Below are positions 19,001-27,223 of a DNA stretch of 64,000 bases, one piece after another. The first letter of the stretch is position 1. Each line of letters begins with the position of its first letter. This DNA comes from Mucilaginibacter cryoferens (GTDB lineage Bacteria; Bacteroidota; Bacteroidia; Sphingobacteriales; Sphingobacteriaceae), in the NCBI RefSeq assembly GCF_014205845.1, contig NZ_JACHCR010000022.1, positions 62,001 through 126,000 of the forward strand, written 5' to 3'. A model generated the notes under the pieces. The model saw nothing but the letters and a program-made list of their open reading frames with translations. It had not been told where the DNA came from and made no database searches. A program made the translations under genes and the position numbers.

Positions 19001-19312
19001 GATCCCACATTTGTGGAGGCAGCCAAAGTATTGGGCGAGCAGATGACCCGTACTATAGATAGTAAGGCCGCTATAACAACCACCTATCGTAAGCTAACCG
19101 GTCGTAGCCCGCTGGCCGAAGAAGTAAGCCTTTTAATGGACCTGCAACAGGTAGAGTTAAAGAAATTTAAAGCACATCCCGAAAAGCAAAAGGGATGGCT
19201 TACTGCCGGGCAGTACCATGTAGATAAAAAGCTGGACGGCGCTTTAATAGCGGCCAATACGGTTGTAGCCAGCGCCATTTTAAATTCAGACGCATCATTA
19301 ACCAAAAGATAA
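16079..19312 (+). CDS. Exported cytochrome c-like/DUF1549/LamG/DUF1553 protein
   Basis: Large exported protein of 1077 residues in the planctomycete cytochrome (PSCyt1-PSCyt2-PSD1) class. After a hydrophobic N-terminus come a cytochrome c-like region with a haem-binding C57-F-A-C-H motif, a DUF1549 domain (about 160-370: L-R-R-L-S-L-D-L-T-G-L-P-P) that holds a second C346-A-K-C-H motif, an inserted LamG/concanavalin-type lectin fold (about 440-660: N-G-D-T-W-L-D-L) and a DUF1553 domain (about 770-1060: A-V-N-R-L-W-Q-N-F-F-G). Such proteins are common in Planctomycetes and Verrucomicrobia, always next to a DUF1501 gene as here (7 bp downstream). Their biochemical role is unproven; redox chemistry on glycans has been suggested. 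Confidence 0.9.
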   Translation: MLRSFLVMLSAVTVTGSGLFFSSSAVDLPADVQKAYNALPPTVDYNIDVKPILSNKCFACHGPDKNKQKAGLRLDIAANAFADIPDDIGVVAIKPGDLQHSEVVKRILSTDSTYLMPAPESHHTLSAYEKAVIIKWIKDGAVYKPHWAFVKPVKAVVPAVDGVVNNPIDNFVLAKLKKENLQPSKEADKELLLRRLSLDLTGLPPTLKEIDDYLKDNSPNAYEKQVDRLLASPHYGEKMAVDWLDAARFADSHGYTVDRIRDMSPYRDWVINAFNSNFSYDKFIQWQLAGDLMPHPTKDMIIATAFNRNHQQNMEGGVIEEEYQTEYVIDRTNTFGSAVLGMTVGCAKCHDHKFDPISQKNYYQLFSFFNNVKEAGQISWDDALPTPTLMLPTQQKEKILQFINNNIAQQQNTIAQTQSKVAIGFDKWLADGEYKKLAGQNLPQNGLQAYYNFDKGTLANIVNPKDVGTMKREGGQPGDAAVFEPKGDGKALALNGDTWLDLNQIGVFRKSQPFSIGIWVNIPKQLSEGVIFHKGNSERLYNFRGYHLYLKNNKLELNMAHTGPSNAITRVTVDDVPRDKWIQLTATYDGSSMADGFKLYMDGNELTMETTMDQLTKDILFVGGGTQPGLQVGAWERGRGFKDGKVDDITVYNRTLTAFEVKALAQKDNWDKIAGKSKEGLTADDMDKLKTYYLTAVDPAMLAEAQKLTALRTTLSDSTENIAELMVMQEMAKPKNSYLLNRGNYDMPGEQVFPNTPEAILPFPANLPKNRYGLAQWATSADNPLVARVAVNRLWQNFFGTGLVKTSEDFGNQGEMPSHLELLDWLATTFVEQGWDMKALNKLIVMSATYRQDSRPTKEAAEKDPENRFLSHGPAYRMPAEMIRDNALFASGLLNTQIGGKSIKAYQPAGLWEINNTTYVPDTGSAVYRRSLYVIIKRSVPNPTLATFDAPSRSYCIIRRQKTNTPLQALVTLNDPTFVEAAKVLGEQMTRTIDSKAAITTTYRKLTGRSPLAEEVSLLMDLQQVELKKFKAHPEKQKGWLTAGQYHVDKKLDGALIAANTVVASAILNSDASLTKR

Positions 19313-19319
19313 AAACATT

Positions 19320-20822
19320 ATGTCAGATTTTCACCATGATGATGAGTTCAGGCTGCATACGCCCGAATTTGATGAACTTCACCGGAAAATGGACAGGCGC
19401 AATTTTTTAACCAAAACCTCGCTGGGGTTGGGGGCTCTGGCCGTTGGATCGTTGTTTGGCGGCAATGTTTTTGGTAACCCGCTAAAACGCCGGGGCAGTT
19501 TGGAAGATGAAATTTTAAGCGCCTTACCGCAGATTGCGCCAAAGGCCAAACGGGTAGTATACCTGTTCCAGGCCGGCGGCCCATCGCAGTTTGAGACTTT
19601 TGATTATAAGCCAAAACTGGCCACCATGTTGGGCCAAAACCTGCCCGATTCTGTACGGCAGGGGCAGCGGCTTACGGGTATGAGCGCCAACCAAAGTGTA
19701 TTGCCATTGGCGCCATCGTACTATAAGTTTAACCAGCACGGCCAAAGCCAAACCTGGATGAGCGAGTTGATGCCCTTTACCGCGCAGGTAGTGGATGAAT
19801 TGTGTATCGTAAAATCGCTGTATTCTGAGGCTATAAACCACGATCCCGCGATAACCTTTTTGCAAACAGGTAACCAATTGCCGGGTCGGCCATCTATAGG
19901 CTCATGGATAAGTTACGGCTTAGGATCTGATAATAATAACCTGCCTACCTTTATAGTACTGGTATCAAAAAACGCCCCTAAAGATCAACCTTTATATGCC
20001 CGCCTATGGGGCAATGGTTTTCTGCCATCCAAATATCAGGGTGTGCAATTTGGCTCTGGCAAAGACCCGGTTCTGTTTCTCAATAATCCCGAAGGTTATG
20101 ATGGTGCAGATCGTAAGGAAATGCTCGAATATCTATCCAAACTCAACAACCTGCAAAACGCGGCTTACGCCGATCCCGAGGTGGATGCCCGCATAGCCCA
20201 ATATGAAATGGCTGCCCGCATGCAAACATCGGTACCCGAAGTAATGAGCACAGCCAACGAGCCTAAAGAGATATTTGATATGTACGGGCCCGATAGCCGC
20301 GACCCCGGTACCTATGCCGCCAATTGTTTGCTGGCGCGAAAACTGTTAGAGAAAGATGTGAAATTTGTTCAGCTGTACCACCAGGGCTGGGATCAGCACG
20401 CTAACCTGCCATCGGGCATTGCCGGGCAGTGCAAAGCAACCGACCAGGCCACGGCAGCGCTCATTAAAGATCTGAAACAACGGGGTATGCTCGAAGATAC
20501 ACTGGTGATCTGGGGCGGCGAGTTTGGTCGCACTGTTTACTCGCAAGGCAAGCTAACCGCCGATAATTACGGGCGCGACCATCACCCGCGTTGCTTTACC
20601 ATGTGGATGGCGGGCGCCGGCGTAAAACATGGCATCAGCTACGGCGAAACCGACGACTTTAGCTACAATATTGTAAAAGATCCGGTAGGTGTTCACGATT
20701 TTCAGGCTACGTTATTACACCTGATGGGCGTCAATCACGAATTGCTTACCTACCAGTTCCAGGGGCGTCGTTTCAGGCTTACGGATGTAGAAGGGAAAGT
20801 GGTGAAGGATATTTTAAGTTAG
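19320..20822 (+). CDS. DUF1501 protein, sulfatase-like fold, Tat-exported
   Basis: Protein of 500 residues, partner of the preceding DUF1553 gene (7-bp gap, surely one operon). A twin-arginine signal D-R-R-N-F-L (Arg26-Arg27) precedes a hydrophobic stretch ending near residue 55, so it is exported folded, possibly with a bound metal. The body has the DUF1501 pattern: F-Q-A-G-G-P-S-Q-F-E-T-F-D, E-F-G-R-T near residue 400, G-R-D-H-H-P. DUF1501 belongs to the alkaline phosphatase/sulfatase superfamily, but its activity is undetermined. The stop codon TAG falls inside a repeat word (see repeat at 20818). Confidence 0.9.
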   Translation: MSDFHHDDEFRLHTPEFDELHRKMDRRNFLTKTSLGLGALAVGSLFGGNVFGNPLKRRGSLEDEILSALPQIAPKAKRVVYLFQAGGPSQFETFDYKPKLATMLGQNLPDSVRQGQRLTGMSANQSVLPLAPSYYKFNQHGQSQTWMSELMPFTAQVVDELCIVKSLYSEAINHDPAITFLQTGNQLPGRPSIGSWISYGLGSDNNNLPTFIVLVSKNAPKDQPLYARLWGNGFLPSKYQGVQFGSGKDPVLFLNNPEGYDGADRKEMLEYLSKLNNLQNAAYADPEVDARIAQYEMAARMQTSVPEVMSTANEPKEIFDMYGPDSRDPGTYAANCLLARKLLEKDVKFVQLYHQGWDQHANLPSGIAGQCKATDQATAALIKDLKQRGMLEDTLVIWGGEFGRTVYSQGKLTADNYGRDHHPRCFTMWMAGAGVKHGISYGETDDFSYNIVKDPVGVHDFQATLLHLMGVNHELLTYQFQGRRFRLTDVEGKVVKDILS

Positions 20823-21016
20823 TATCAAGTTGCAAGTATCAAGATTTTTGAGGATGAGAACCCGATAAAAACGCAATTAAAAAAGTATCTTTCATTTGTA
20901 TGTACAAATAAGAAAATAAATCAGATATTAGAAGCTGTTTTAACCAGTTTAACATTTGTATCAAGCCGGCGGCTTTCCGCAGCTGTCTTGATACCTGATA
21001 CTAACTACTTGATACT
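20818..21016. repeat. Inverted TAGTATCAAG word repeats around 130 bp of unique DNA
   Basis: The left arm (20818-20850, words AGTTAGTATCAAG and AAGTATCAAGATTTTTGA) contains the stop codon of the DUF1501 gene. The right arm (20987-21016) is the same word set inverted and ends 8 bp before the start of the next gene. The gap otherwise shows no gene. It shares words with 11900-12049; the string AGTATCAAGATTTTTGA occurs in both. Confidence 0.72.
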
Positions 21017-21024
21017 ATTACATC

Positions 21025-22128
21025 ATGGAAAGAAGAGATTTTATAAAAAACACCGCCGTTGCATCGGCTTTGGTGGCTGCCGCGCCGGTAAATAGTTTTG
21101 CTATTTTGCATAAAGATTTAAAACCAGACGATCACACTATTGGTCAAAATGGCTTTACTTACAAAGCCGATAAGGGATGGGCCAAGATTAGCGTAAATAG
21201 TAATCCGCTAGCTAATTGTCACGAGATGGTGCAGGATAGCAAGGGACGGTTAATTATGCTTGGCGACCATACCCAAAACAACATCCTCATTTTTGATAAA
21301 TCGGGTAAACTGTTAGATTACTGGGGCACTGCGTTGCCGGGCGGCCATGGTTTAACCATAAGTAAGGAGGGAGGGGAGGATTTTCTTTTACTTACCGATT
21401 GCGGCTGGGCTTTGGATAGAACAGGTAATAGTTACGGCCAATCGGGCCAGGTATTAAAAACTACAGTTGATGGCAGACTGATATTTGCCATAGGGCACCC
21501 GCGTACTATTGGTGTATATAAAGATAACGAGCCCTTTAAACCAACAGAAACCGCCGTTGCACCTAATGGCGATATTTATGTTGCCGATGGTTACGGATCT
21601 GACTATATTATCCACTACGATAGCAAGGGGCAATACATTCGTCATTTCGGCGGGCATAATAACGTAAATAAAGATCATAATTTGGTGAACGCACACGGTA
21701 TTACAGTTGATACCCGCGATAAAAACAACCCAACGCTTATCTGTACATCCCGCGAAGAAAATTGCTTTAAAGTATTTACTATGGATGGTAAGTTTATTAA
21801 GCGCATTGATATGCCGGGCATGTATGTTTGCCGCGCGGTTATTAACGAGCAAAATATTTATGCGGGTGTTTGCTGGTCTAAAAACGCAGCCGGGCAGCGA
21901 TTTGATTACTCGGGCTTTGTTACGGTGCTTGATAAGGATGATAAAGTAGTATCAAACCCGGGTGGTGCGGCACCGGTTTACAAGAACGGTGTTTTGCAAC
22001 CAACACTACAGGCCACTAACCCGGTATTTCAGCATGGGCATGATGTGTGCGTTGATGAGGATAAAAACGTTTACGTATGCCAGTGGAACGCTTACCATAC
22101 AGCACCGGTGAAGCTAACAAGGGTATAG
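21025..22128 (+). CDS. Tat-exported NHL-repeat beta-propeller protein
   Basis: Protein of 367 residues with a twin-arginine signal at the very start (E-R-R-D-F-I-K-N-T, then A-L-V-A-A-A-P) and a body of NHL-type repeats: G-H-G-L-T-I, A-P-N-G-D-I-Y-V-A-D-G-Y-G, Y-D-S-K-G-Q-Y-I-R-H-F-G, H-G-I-T-V-D, V-D-E-D-K-N-V-Y-V-C-Q-W. This predicts a six-bladed propeller. Related proteins are annotated as 6-bladed beta-propeller or peptidylglycine-monooxygenase-like, but no catalytic residues can be assigned. It follows the DUF1501 gene with the repeat-filled gap between and may belong to the same regulon. Confidence 0.82.
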   Translation: MERRDFIKNTAVASALVAAAPVNSFAILHKDLKPDDHTIGQNGFTYKADKGWAKISVNSNPLANCHEMVQDSKGRLIMLGDHTQNNILIFDKSGKLLDYWGTALPGGHGLTISKEGGEDFLLLTDCGWALDRTGNSYGQSGQVLKTTVDGRLIFAIGHPRTIGVYKDNEPFKPTETAVAPNGDIYVADGYGSDYIIHYDSKGQYIRHFGGHNNVNKDHNLVNAHGITVDTRDKNNPTLICTSREENCFKVFTMDGKFIKRIDMPGMYVCRAVINEQNIYAGVCWSKNAAGQRFDYSGFVTVLDKDDKVVSNPGGAAPVYKNGVLQPTLQATNPVFQHGHDVCVDEDKNVYVCQWNAYHTAPVKLTRV

Positions 22129-22256
22129 CGCTAGTTGATTTCTTGCTGTCAATATTATTGAATAATATGCCAATAAAGAGGGTTTTTAACTCCTTTTTAT
22201 TTATAAACTTAGCTTTTTATCAATTCAATTTAACAAGATAAAACGTTTTATCATTT

Positions 22257-23675
22257 ATGTATAACAATACGACCAAACTAAAACTTATCCCGCTATTATT
22301 TTGCGCTTTAATTTTAAGTGTAGCAGGCTTAAAGGCCCAGCAAATTTCAAAAACGCAGTTGCCGCTTTCGGAGCTGCAACAAAAATTTGTCGACCTCCGC
22401 TTTGGGATGTTTATCCACTTTAATATCCCAACGTATGAGAACGCCGACTGGCCCGATCCTGAAACACCAGCATCAGATTTTAATCCTAAAAAACTGGATT
22501 GTGTACAATGGGCAAAGGCGGCAAAATCGGCCAATATGACTTATGGCTGCTTAACCACCAAACACCACAGCGGTTTTTGTATCTGGGATACCAAAACAAC
22601 CGACTATAACGTAATGCACAGTCCGTTGAAAAGGGATGTGGTAAAAGAATATGTAAAAGCATTTCGTAACGAAGGTTTAAAGGTGATGTTGTATTACTCT
22701 ATTTTAGATACCCATCATCGCTTGCGCCCCAATATGATCCAGCCAAGGCATATCGAGATGGTTAAAAAGCAATTAACAGAGTTGCTTACCAACTATGGCC
22801 CTATAGAGGCTTTGATTATTGACGGCTGGGATGCCCCGTGGTCGAGAATCTCTTACGATGATGTACCTTTTGAAGAGATCTACAAATTGGTAAAATCGTT
22901 ACAGCCAAACTGCTTGCTGATGGATTTGAACGGTGCTAAATACCCTGCCGAAGGTTTATATTATACCGATATTAAAACTTACGAAATGGGTGCCGGTCAG
23001 CGTGTTAAAAAAGAGACCAACAAAATGCCTGCCCTGGCTTGTTTGCCTATACAGGCCAATTGGTTCTGGAAAACAGATTTCCCTACAACACCAATCCGCG
23101 ATGTAAACAAACTGGTAAACGACGTGTTGGTACCGCTTAATAATGCCAGCTGTAACTTTATCCTTAATGTGGCACCAAACACCGATGGCTTGTTTGATGA
23201 TAACGCTTTAGCAGGCTTAAAACAAATAGGGCAGCTTTGGAAAAATGAAGGCCCGGTAGCAAAACTGAGCGAAACAGGTGCGCCAATTATATCGCACAAC
23301 CTGGCCAAACACGCCCCGGCAAACTCCAGTTGGAGCGACGATTCCAATATTATGGATTTTGCTAACGATGATGATTTCGAATCGTCATGGCAATCAAACC
23401 CAAGGGTAAAAGCCCCATGGTACGAGGTTACTTTGAAACCCGGCCAGCCGTTTAACACCGTGGTAATATTTGAAAGCAAACCCAATATCAAAAAATACAA
23501 ATTGGAATATCTTGAAGGTACCACCTGGAAAACCCTTTACGAAGGCGAAAACTTAAGCCGCGTAAAAGTAAACCGCTTTAACCAGGTAAAAGGTGATAAA
23601 GTACGCATGTACATAGAAACCTATAACGAAGCACCAAGCATTGCCGAGTTCCAGGTTTACAATGAACCGAAATAG
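22257..23675 (+). CDS. GH29 alpha-L-fucosidase with C-terminal discoidin-like domain
   Basis: Exported retaining fucosidase of 472 residues. A signal peptide ends near G-L-K-A-Q (about residue 28). The catalytic barrel shows R-F-G-M-F-I-H-F-N, the K-H-H-S-G-F-C-I-W active-site segment (about 101-109), and I-I-D-G-W-D with Asp189 at the nucleophile position. The last 120 residues form a discoidin (F5/8 type C) module (W-Y-E-V-T-L-K, V-I-F-E-S, I-A-E-F-Q-V-Y-N). The enzyme removes terminal alpha-fucose from plant, algal or host glycans; linkage cannot be told. The stop TAG is the first base triplet of the following repeat. Confidence 0.93.
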   Translation: MYNNTTKLKLIPLLFCALILSVAGLKAQQISKTQLPLSELQQKFVDLRFGMFIHFNIPTYENADWPDPETPASDFNPKKLDCVQWAKAAKSANMTYGCLTTKHHSGFCIWDTKTTDYNVMHSPLKRDVVKEYVKAFRNEGLKVMLYYSILDTHHRLRPNMIQPRHIEMVKKQLTELLTNYGPIEALIIDGWDAPWSRISYDDVPFEEIYKLVKSLQPNCLLMDLNGAKYPAEGLYYTDIKTYEMGAGQRVKKETNKMPALACLPIQANWFWKTDFPTTPIRDVNKLVNDVLVPLNNASCNFILNVAPNTDGLFDDNALAGLKQIGQLWKNEGPVAKLSETGAPIISHNLAKHAPANSSWSDDSNIMDFANDDDFESSWQSNPRVKAPWYEVTLKPGQPFNTVVIFESKPNIKKYKLEYLEGTTWKTLYEGENLSRVKVNRFNQVKGDKVRMYIETYNEAPSIAEFQVYNEPK

Positions 23676-23880
23676 ATGTGCAGATATGCAGATTTCAGAT
23701 GTGCAGATGATTTATGATTAAATGCATGTTGATTATATAGAGAATTAATTGCCTCATGTTAAAAAGCATGAGGCAATTGTCTTTTTTGAGGCTTTTTTTA
23801 ACTATCTGCACATTTGTAATCTGAAATCTGCATATCTGCACATTTGAAATCTGCATATTTGCACAACTGAAATCTGTAAT
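23674..23880. repeat. Inverted GTGCAGAT word repeats flanking a terminator
   Basis: The left arm (23674-23710) is built from AGATGTGCAGAT, ATGCAGATTTC and AGATGTGCAGATGA. The right arm (about 23803-23880) is a longer inverted version of the same words. The left arm overlaps the stop codon of the GH29 gene; the right arm ends 9 bp before the next start. A second copy of the left arm is at 42741-42776. Confidence 0.8.
23747..23787 (+). terminator. Rho-independent terminator after GH29
   Basis: A perfect 12-bp stem (23747-23758 with 23767-23778), an 8-base loop and a T run (23781-23787) lie inside the repeat-bounded gap behind the fucosidase gene. Confidence 0.85.
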
Positions 23881-23888
23881 CTCCGAAA

Positions 23889-25937
23889 ATGCATTTTATC
23901 TATCCCGCTTTTTTATTTGCATTACTTACGTTAGTTATCCCGGTAATCATCCATTTATTCAACTTTCGTAAGTTTCAGAAGGTTAATTTCAGTAATGTTC
24001 AGTTTTTAAAAGAGATACAGGAGCAGCAATCGTCCCGCAGAAATTTAAAAGAGCGGTTGATCCTTGCTTCGCGGTTACTTGCACTCGCCTTTTTGGTTTT
24101 GGCGTTTGCCAGGCCATTTATTTCCGGGCAAAACGCTGGTGCGGCTGGTAGGCAAAATGTGGTTAGCATTTTTGTAGATAATTCGTACTCTATGCAAAAC
24201 CTTAACCGCGAAGGTTCTCTGTTGGATGACGCCAAACAAAAAGCAAAAGAAATAGCCTCGGCCTATAATATTAATGATCGTTTCCAACTGCTTACTCAGG
24301 ATTTTGAAGGTAAACATCAACGTTTGCTCAGCAGCGATGAGTTTAATGATGCGGTAGATCAGGTAAAGATCAGTCCGCAGAGCCGCACGCTGCAACAGAT
24401 CATCAGCAGGCAGCAAAGTTTATTGGCAACTCAGTTGGGTGCGGTAAAGTCGGTTTATATTGTTTCCGATCTGCAAAAAAACATGGCCGATAAGCCTTTA
24501 AAAACAGATAGCGGTATCACTTTTAATTTAATTCAGCTTAAGGCGGGCAATCTCCCCAACGTAGCGGTAGATTCTGTTTGGTTATTGAGCGCCATTCATC
24601 GCCCCGGCGAAAGCGAAAAGCTGGTGGTACGATTACACAACTATGCCGATGAAAAGGCCGAAAAGATTCCTTTAAAAGTTTCTATAAACGGTGCTCAAAA
24701 GGCATTGGGCAGTTATACCATAGCCGCGCGTTCGGTACAAAACGATACCCTGGCCTTTATGGGGTTGGCGGCCGGCTGGCAGCAAGGCGAGGTACAGTTA
24801 CAGGATAACCCTATAACTTTCGATAATAAATTTTACTTCAGCTTTAATGTGGCACAGCAAATGCCCGTTTTGCTGATAGATGGAGGTATTGCTAACGCAT
24901 ACCTTAAAGCTGTTTTTGCCGCCGACTCCTTTTTTAAGGTACAGCGCGAGGGAGATGGTAATGTTGATTATGCCGCCTTAAACACTTATCCGTTAATTGC
25001 CATTAGCGATATTAAAGCCGTATCTACCGGCCTGGCGCAACAATTAAAAACCTACGTATCAAAAGGAGGAACATTGATTGTTTTTCCTGCAGTTGATGCC
25101 GACCTGGCTAATAACCGTTTGTTTTTGCAAGCAATGAACGTGGCTTATCCCGAGAAGTTAATAACCGAGACAAGTAAGGTGGCCAGCATTAACCGCCAAA
25201 GCCCGGTATTTAAAAATGTATTTGAGAGCTTCCCGCAAAACCCCGATCTGCCTGCCGTAAAGAAATATTACCAGTTAAGTACTGCCCACGGTACTGCGGA
25301 TAACCTGATGACGCTAACCGCAGGCCAAACTTTTTGGGCCGGTTATAATAGCGGCAAAGGCAAAGTTTATATGGCGGCTGTTGCGCTTGATGAAGAGTTT
25401 AGCAACCTGCCACGCCACGCGCTGTTTGTGCCTGTGCTGTTCAGGATTGCTTTATTAAGTGGTCATGATTTGCCTTTGTTTTATACTTTGGGGCAGGATG
25501 AAACTTTAGAAGTGCCGCCGGTGCAGCTAATGGAGAAGCAATTACTGAAGCTGACCAAAGGCGAGCAGAGTACTATTCCGGACGTAAGGCAGCAGGAGGG
25601 AAGCACGTTGCTTTTTATTGCCGACCAATTGCATGAGCCCGGAATTTACACTTTAAAAAAGCAGGATAGTACGCTGGCCAGGCTGGCTTTTAACGATAAC
25701 AGGAGCGAATCTGACATGACTTATCTTACGCCCGCCGCTTTAAAGGAGTTTATGCCTAAGGCAAGCAGCTTAATTACAGGGGGTAATGCCTCATTAAAAG
25801 GTATTGTTGCCGAAACAAATTTAGGCACACAATTATGGAAACTTTGTATAATTTTGGCATTGATTTTTCTGGCTGCCGAAATAGCGCTCATCAGGTATTT
25901 TAGACCCGGTGTGCAGGTAGTAAAGCAACCTGTTTAA
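23889..25937 (+). CDS. BatA-like membrane protein with vWA-type domain
   Basis: Protein of 682 residues. The N-terminal 80 residues are the BatA/aerotolerance-type double-membrane domain (M-H-F-I-Y-P-A-F-L-F ... F-N-F-R-K-F then a second helix L-A-L-A-F-L-V-L-A-F-A-R-P). A von Willebrand A-like domain follows with a metal-site motif D97-N-S-Y-S101. The middle resembles a glutamine amidotransferase-like fold (A-I-S-D-I-K-A-V). A final membrane helix lies at about 655-675. Proteins of this kind are inner-membrane, periplasm-facing, and probably act in complex with MoxR-type ATPases; none is encoded nearby. The dihydroorotase-like gene starts 28 bp downstream. Confidence 0.85.
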   Translation: MHFIYPAFLFALLTLVIPVIIHLFNFRKFQKVNFSNVQFLKEIQEQQSSRRNLKERLILASRLLALAFLVLAFARPFISGQNAGAAGRQNVVSIFVDNSYSMQNLNREGSLLDDAKQKAKEIASAYNINDRFQLLTQDFEGKHQRLLSSDEFNDAVDQVKISPQSRTLQQIISRQQSLLATQLGAVKSVYIVSDLQKNMADKPLKTDSGITFNLIQLKAGNLPNVAVDSVWLLSAIHRPGESEKLVVRLHNYADEKAEKIPLKVSINGAQKALGSYTIAARSVQNDTLAFMGLAAGWQQGEVQLQDNPITFDNKFYFSFNVAQQMPVLLIDGGIANAYLKAVFAADSFFKVQREGDGNVDYAALNTYPLIAISDIKAVSTGLAQQLKTYVSKGGTLIVFPAVDADLANNRLFLQAMNVAYPEKLITETSKVASINRQSPVFKNVFESFPQNPDLPAVKKYYQLSTAHGTADNLMTLTAGQTFWAGYNSGKGKVYMAAVALDEEFSNLPRHALFVPVLFRIALLSGHDLPLFYTLGQDETLEVPPVQLMEKQLLKLTKGEQSTIPDVRQQEGSTLLFIADQLHEPGIYTLKKQDSTLARLAFNDNRSESDMTYLTPAALKEFMPKASSLITGGNASLKGIVAETNLGTQLWKLCIILALIFLAAEIALIRYFRPGVQVVKQPV

Positions 25938-25965
25938 ATCAACAAAAATCCTTAAAGCAGTGCTA

Positions 25966-27216
25966 ATGAATTTGCTTATCAAATCTGCCACCATTCTCGA
26001 TCCCGGATCACCCTTTCATCAACAAATTGCCGATATTTTAATTGAAAACGGAGTTATCACCCGCATTGCCGATGATATTGAAGCCGATGCCGAACTGGTT
26101 GACGCCGAAGGGAAATATGTATCGCCCGGTTTTTTCGATCTTAACTGCAACATAGGCGAATTAGGGCTCGAAACCAAGGAGGATATTAAATCTGGTACGC
26201 GGGCCGCCGCAGCCGGTGGTTTCACCGGCCTGGCTATGATGCCCAATACCGCAAACCCGGTACACTCCAAAGCCGAGGTAGAGTACCTTATTAACCGCTC
26301 AAAAAATAACCTGGTAGATGTTTATCCATTGGGCACCATATCGCACAAGCGCGAAGGGAAAGATCTTGCCGAAATGTACGACATGTACCTGAGTGGTGCC
26401 AAAGCTTTTACCGATGGTAACCGCCCCGTACAGGATGCCGGCCTGATGGAACGTGCTTTACTATACGCGCAAGGTTTTGATGCGATGGTGTTTTCATATC
26501 CCGAGGATACCGCTATCGCAGGTAAAGCCAAAGTAAATGAAGGCGAGATAAGCACGCTACTGGGTATGAAGGGCATCCCCTCATTGGCCGAAGAGTTGAT
26601 GATAGCCCGCGACCTTTACCTGGCCGAGTATACGGTATCAAAAATACATTTTAGTACCATATCAACAGCCCGGTCTGTAGAGCTCATCCGCGAAGCCAAA
26701 CGCAAAGGGTTGGAGGTAACCTGCGATGTAGCAGCACATCACCTGGTACTTACAGACGAAGCCCTGCTGGGTTTTGACAGCCAATACAAGGTAAAGCCAC
26801 CCTTGCGTACCAAAGATGATGTAAAGGCGCTTATAAAAGGCCTGAAGGACGGCACCATCGATGCCATAGTATCGCAGCACACCCCGCACGAAATTGAATT
26901 TAAAGATGTGGAGTTTGAGGTAGCGGCATACGGTATGGTAGGTTTCCAAACAGCTTTGCCGATTGCTCTTAAAGCGGGCCTGCCGGTTGAATTACTGGTA
27001 GAGAAACTGGCCATCAATCCGCGCGAAATACTGGGGGTAGAAGTACCGGTAATAGCCGAGGGTGAAAAGGCCAACTTAGTGCTTTTTGATGTGGATGCCG
27101 AATGGGAATATAACAGCAAAAGCAATTTGTCTAAATCAGTAAACTCTCCTTTTATAGGTGATACTTTAAAAGGAAAAGTGCTGTTAACATATAACAATCA
27201 ACAATTATCTAAATAG
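25966..27216 (+). CDS. Dihydroorotase-like amidohydrolase lacking metal ligands
   Basis: Protein of 416 residues that aligns with the dihydroorotase (PyrC, multifunctional-complex type) family along its length: I-L-D-P-G-S-P-F-H-Q, P-G-F-F-D, M-P-N-T-A-N-P, A-H-H-L-V-L-T-D-E-A-L, and the C-terminal P-F-I-G-D-T-L-K-G-K-V. Yet key zinc ligands are gone: the H-x-H after P-G-F-x-D is Asn60-Cys-Asn62, and the catalytic D-H-A-P-H is Gln304-H-T-P-H. It may therefore be an inactive structural homologue like the PyrC' of Pseudomonas, or have another activity. The ATG at 25966 was chosen over the GTG at 25960. It is annotated as dihydroorotase by similarity only. An acidic unknown gene follows 7 bp on. 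Confidence 0.82.
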   Translation: MNLLIKSATILDPGSPFHQQIADILIENGVITRIADDIEADAELVDAEGKYVSPGFFDLNCNIGELGLETKEDIKSGTRAAAAGGFTGLAMMPNTANPVHSKAEVEYLINRSKNNLVDVYPLGTISHKREGKDLAEMYDMYLSGAKAFTDGNRPVQDAGLMERALLYAQGFDAMVFSYPEDTAIAGKAKVNEGEISTLLGMKGIPSLAEELMIARDLYLAEYTVSKIHFSTISTARSVELIREAKRKGLEVTCDVAAHHLVLTDEALLGFDSQYKVKPPLRTKDDVKALIKGLKDGTIDAIVSQHTPHEIEFKDVEFEVAAYGMVGFQTALPIALKAGLPVELLVEKLAINPREILGVEVPVIAEGEKANLVLFDVDAEWEYNSKSNLSKSVNSPFIGDTLKGKVLLTYNNQQLSK

Positions 27217-27223
27217 AAAAATA

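Noticed and set aside
23674..23880. Short regular words could suggest a CRISPR array
   Set aside because: The words are 8-15 bp, overlap each other, lack unique spacers of equal length and are arranged as inverted arms; no cas genes are near.
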